The position numbers and the translations under genes were made by a program. A stretch of DNA of 64,000 nucleotides from Adiantum capillus-veneris (Eukaryota; Streptophyta; Polypodiopsida; Polypodiales; Pteridaceae). Of the stretch, positions 63,828 to 64,000 are shown piece by piece; the first letter of the stretch is position 1, and each line of letters begins with the position of its first letter. The stretch is from NCBI GenBank assembly GCA_014529385.2, contig CM043960.1, forward strand, positions 77,835,910 through 77,899,909. The letters are read 5' to 3'. Below the pieces are notes generated by a model. That model was not told where the DNA came from and did not search any database. It saw nothing but the letters and a program-made list of their open reading frames with translations.

Positions 63828-64000
63828 ATATTTGTGCTTTTTAAGTACCCTAGGGGGTAGATTGGCTTATAAGGGGCAAAAAAATGCCTGGCCACAAGGG
63901 CGCGCAAATAGCCCATCCAAAACTGATGGATGGGCCATTTGCGCGCCCTTGTGGCCAGGCCTTTTTCTGCCCCTTTTAGGCTTATCTACCCCCAAGGGTA
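63828..64000. mobile_element. Foldback MITE, copy 2 (cut by window end)
   Basis: Same family and orientation as copy 1, starting TATTTGTGCTTTTTAAGT and running to the end of the window. The right arm is nearly complete. The left arm differs from copy 1 at several bases (for example GTAGATTGGCTTATAAGG), but the right arm is almost the same. Confidence 0.88.

Overview
The window looks like nuclear DNA of a land plant with a large, repeat-filled genome. The evidence is a set of plant-type transposable elements: a Tat-lineage Ty3/gypsy element with a second, archaeal-like RNase H, a chromovirus with a chromodomain, two Ty1/copia elements, a CACTA (En/Spm) element, a hAT element, RTE-like LINEs and MITEs. 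Long (GA/CT)n, (GT)n and (AT)n microsatellites run throughout. No ordinary intact single-copy gene was found. The species cannot be named from sequence; a non-seed vascular plant such as a fern or lycophyte is only a guess.

Layout. 0.9-9.9 kb: a decayed Tat-type gypsy element on the minus strand between two ~0.45-0.5 kb LTRs (element 1). 9.93-10.27 kb: a stray integrase piece of the same family. 10.4-18.8 kb: a second minus-strand gypsy element with most domains but no recognisable LTRs, and an unusual extra retropepsin-like domain after its integrase (element 2). 18.95-27.03 kb: a minus-strand chromovirus with a 1.6 kb 5' LTR and a truncated 3' LTR (element 3). 27.1-29.4 kb: a degenerate hAT transposase. 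29.5-34.9 kb: an old copia element (copia-1) carrying two TA-flanked MITEs. 34.91-47.72 kb: a CACTA element with matching ends and an ATG target duplication, into which a very young copia element (copia-2, 41.48-46.98 kb) has inserted. 48.0-50.3 kb: two diverged copies of an unrecognised gene-like segment. 50.4-58.1 kb: two LINE copies in opposite orientation forming a multi-kilobase inverted repeat, with microsatellites and tRNA-like segments at its centre. 58.1-62.1 kb: a (GA)n tract, then a multi-exon transposase-like gene with several stops. 62.2-63.3 kb: a histone H3-type gene starting MARTKQT with a very long N-terminal tail and a CENH3-like core. 63.3-64.0 kb: two copies of a near-perfect foldback element.

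How the parts relate. Most of the DNA records nested insertion and decay: copia-2 lies inside CACTA, CACTA lies next to the truncated 3' end of copia-1, and MITEs lie inside copia-1. The two items most worth attention are the H3/CENH3-like gene beside the transposase-like gene at the right end, and the second retropepsin downstream of an integrase near 10.4-11.1 kb. Elements are numbered 1-3 (gypsy) and copia-1/copia-2 below.
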